In this document: positions 50,535 through 51,275 of the stretch, one piece after another | Layout of the letters: each line of letters opens with the position of its first letter | Position numbering within the stretch: the first letter of the stretch is position 1 | Source: Prosthecobacter sp. | GTDB taxonomy: Bacteria; Verrucomicrobiota; Verrucomicrobiia; Verrucomicrobiales; Verrucomicrobiaceae | Assembly: GCA_019186985.1 (NCBI GenBank) | Contig: JABARQ010000051.1 | Coordinates: 1 to 51,275, forward strand | DNA length: 51,275 nucleotides | Direction of reading: 5' to 3' | Notes under the pieces: model-generated | Seen by the model: the letters and a program-made list of their open reading frames with translations, nothing else | Told to the model about the DNA's origin: nothing | Databases searched by the model: none | Made by a program: the position numbers and the translations under genes

Positions 50535-51176
50535 TCACCACAAGTACCTGATTTTAAGTTCATCCACGAGTCGTTTTTCAGGACCAATTGTGAATTCAGC
50601 ATCCGGAAAAAATTGCCGGATCAGGCTGGCAATGCTTGTTCCCTGATCATCTTTGATTGCTGGATTTGCACCTAGTTGAATTAACAACTCAGCGCCCCTA
50701 AAATCTGCGTTTAGAATAGCCTCAAATAATGGTGTCTTTCCACCACGGCCAATAAAGTTAACATTAGCACCTTTTCTGACCAATATCTCAATGTTCTTGT
50801 AACGATGATTTTCTAGTGACGATGAAATAATCGTTCGATCGTCCTGTAGGTCTGGCATGTTGGGGTTGCCGTTCCAATTTAAGGCTATTTCAAGATAATC
50901 GCTATCTTCTGCTATGGAAGCATAATACATGGCAGAATAGTTATTGAACCCATCTTTTCCCTTGATAGCGACATTTGGGTCCGCGCCTTCTTCCAGCAAT
51001 TTCCTCCAGGACTCTTTCTTGTTTTTCAGAATTGCCCAAAAGAGTGGTGTCATTTCATCTCTTCCTCGAGCGTTGAGATCACCACCAGAGCGAGCGATGG
51101 ACTCAATTTTTTTTAGTTCAATATTTTCGACCGCTTCAATCAAAGCTCGTGGTCTGCTCCCCAAGAGTTGAGCCAA
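50535..51176 (-). CDS. Ankyrin-repeat protein, apparently 5'-truncated
   Basis: The open frame encodes 213 aa with about four ankyrin repeats: MTPLFWAILKNKKESWRKLL then EEGADPN, ILVRKGANVNFIGRGGKTPL then FEAILN, and LLIQLGANPAIKDDQGTS. The only possible start at the upstream edge is TTG 51176 with no ribosome-binding site, and a stop (TAG, 51180-51182) follows one codon further out, where the transposon sequence seems to begin. Relatives of this type usually have an extra N-terminal leader with a lipoprotein signal before the ALIEAVE part; it is missing here. The gene is much richer in AT than its neighbours, which suggests transfer. Ankyrin proteins near Rhs genes are often toxin-immunity proteins, but that role is a guess. 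Confidence 0.75.
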   Translation of the reverse strand: MAQLLGSRPRALIEAVENIELKKIESIARSGGDLNARGRDEMTPLFWAILKNKKESWRKLLEEGADPNVAIKGKDGFNNYSAMYYASIAEDSDYLEIALNWNGNPNMPDLQDDRTIISSSLENHRYKNIEILVRKGANVNFIGRGGKTPLFEAILNADFRGAELLIQLGANPAIKDDQGTSIASLIRQFFPDAEFTIGPEKRLVDELKIRYLW

Positions 51177-51180
51177 GTGC

Positions 51181-51275
51181 TATGATAGTCTGAGGAGCGC
51201 GAAGCGCATCACCAGACACCATGAAACGCAAGAGACACACAGATGAAGAGATCATCAAGAAGCTACGAGAGGCCG
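51181..51275 (+). mobile_element. Left end of an IS3-like insertion sequence (cut by window end)
   Basis: The sequence changes from AT-rich ankyrin coding DNA to a leader containing a GCGC-GAA-GCGC hairpin (51197-51207) and then a transposase start at 51221. The exact left end is not certain; it should lie near 51176-51184. The right part of the element is outside the window. Confidence 0.6.
51221..51275 (+). CDS. IS3-family transposase OrfA, N-terminal fragment
   Basis: The last 55 bases encode MKRKRHTDEEIIKKLREA. This is the N-terminal helix of the HTH_8 DNA-binding domain found in OrfA proteins of IS3-type elements. The gene continues beyond the window. The upstream sequence is short and lacks a clear Shine-Dalgarno site. 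Confidence 0.75.
   Translation, partial: MKRKRHTDEEIIKKLREA

Overview
The window is high-GC DNA (roughly 60 % or more by eye) from a bacterium that is most likely a member of the Verrucomicrobiota, perhaps near Prosthecobacter/Verrucomicrobiaceae. The signs are an ECF sigma factor of the Rhodopirellula/Verrucomicrobium type, a Tat-type DUF1501 protein, giant secreted proteins with choice-of-anchor-D and DPDGDG-type C-terminal regions, and a FecR-like anti-sigma factor fused to an esterase fold. This placement is inferred from gene families; no rRNA or tRNA gene was recognised.

Region 1 (1-5260, plus its target to 9408) is a surface-signalling module. A secreted repeat protein (minus strand) diverges from an ECF sigma gene, which overlaps a gene for a membrane anti-sigma factor. 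The anti-sigma factor has a FecR-like segment and an esterase-like segment whose nucleophile serine is replaced by glycine. Downstream lies a 1356-aa secreted modular protein with a GH-like N-terminus, three Ig-like repeats, an FnIII-like segment and an intact Ser/Asp/His alpha/beta-hydrolase. The sigma gene and the 1356-aa gene share a 29-bp upstream motif (22/29 identical, same 15-bp spacer), so the sigma factor probably controls itself and this enzyme.

Region 2 (9451-11642, plus strand) holds a GNAT acetyltransferase, a decayed C-terminal remnant of an FGE-sulfatase domain, and a DUF1501 protein.

Region 3 (44570 down to 11704, minus strand) is a roughly 33-kb cell-surface polysaccharide locus. 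Most neighbouring genes overlap by ATGA or lie within about 60 bases, and a good intrinsic terminator closes the locus at 11652-11680. From its 5' end it encodes a carbamoyltransferase, RfbA and RfbB (dTDP-4-keto-6-deoxyglucose), a Wzm/Wzt-type ABC exporter, fourteen glycosyltransferases (GT2, GT4, GT9, CgeB-like, GT-C and one GT2-GT4 fusion), seven SAM-dependent methyltransferases (three FkbM), a UbiA-family decaprenyl-phosphate phosphoribosyltransferase-like protein, a Wzy-like polytopic protein and an asparagine synthase. A 908-bp GxxExxY cassette lies exactly between the carbamoyltransferase stop codon and the rfbA start codon. It is bounded by inverted arrays of ATCTGCG-type repeats with perfect 11-bp terminal inverted repeats.

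Region 4 (44732-50039) is mostly housekeeping: a GT9 heptosyltransferase-like gene, a metallophosphoesterase, recN, an L,D-transpeptidase lipoprotein, a rhodanese protein and a DUF1802 protein.

Region 5 (50040-51275) is an accessory junction. It has a probable Rhs-type remnant, an AT-rich ankyrin-repeat gene that appears cut at its 5' end, and the first codons of an IS3-like transposase running off the window.
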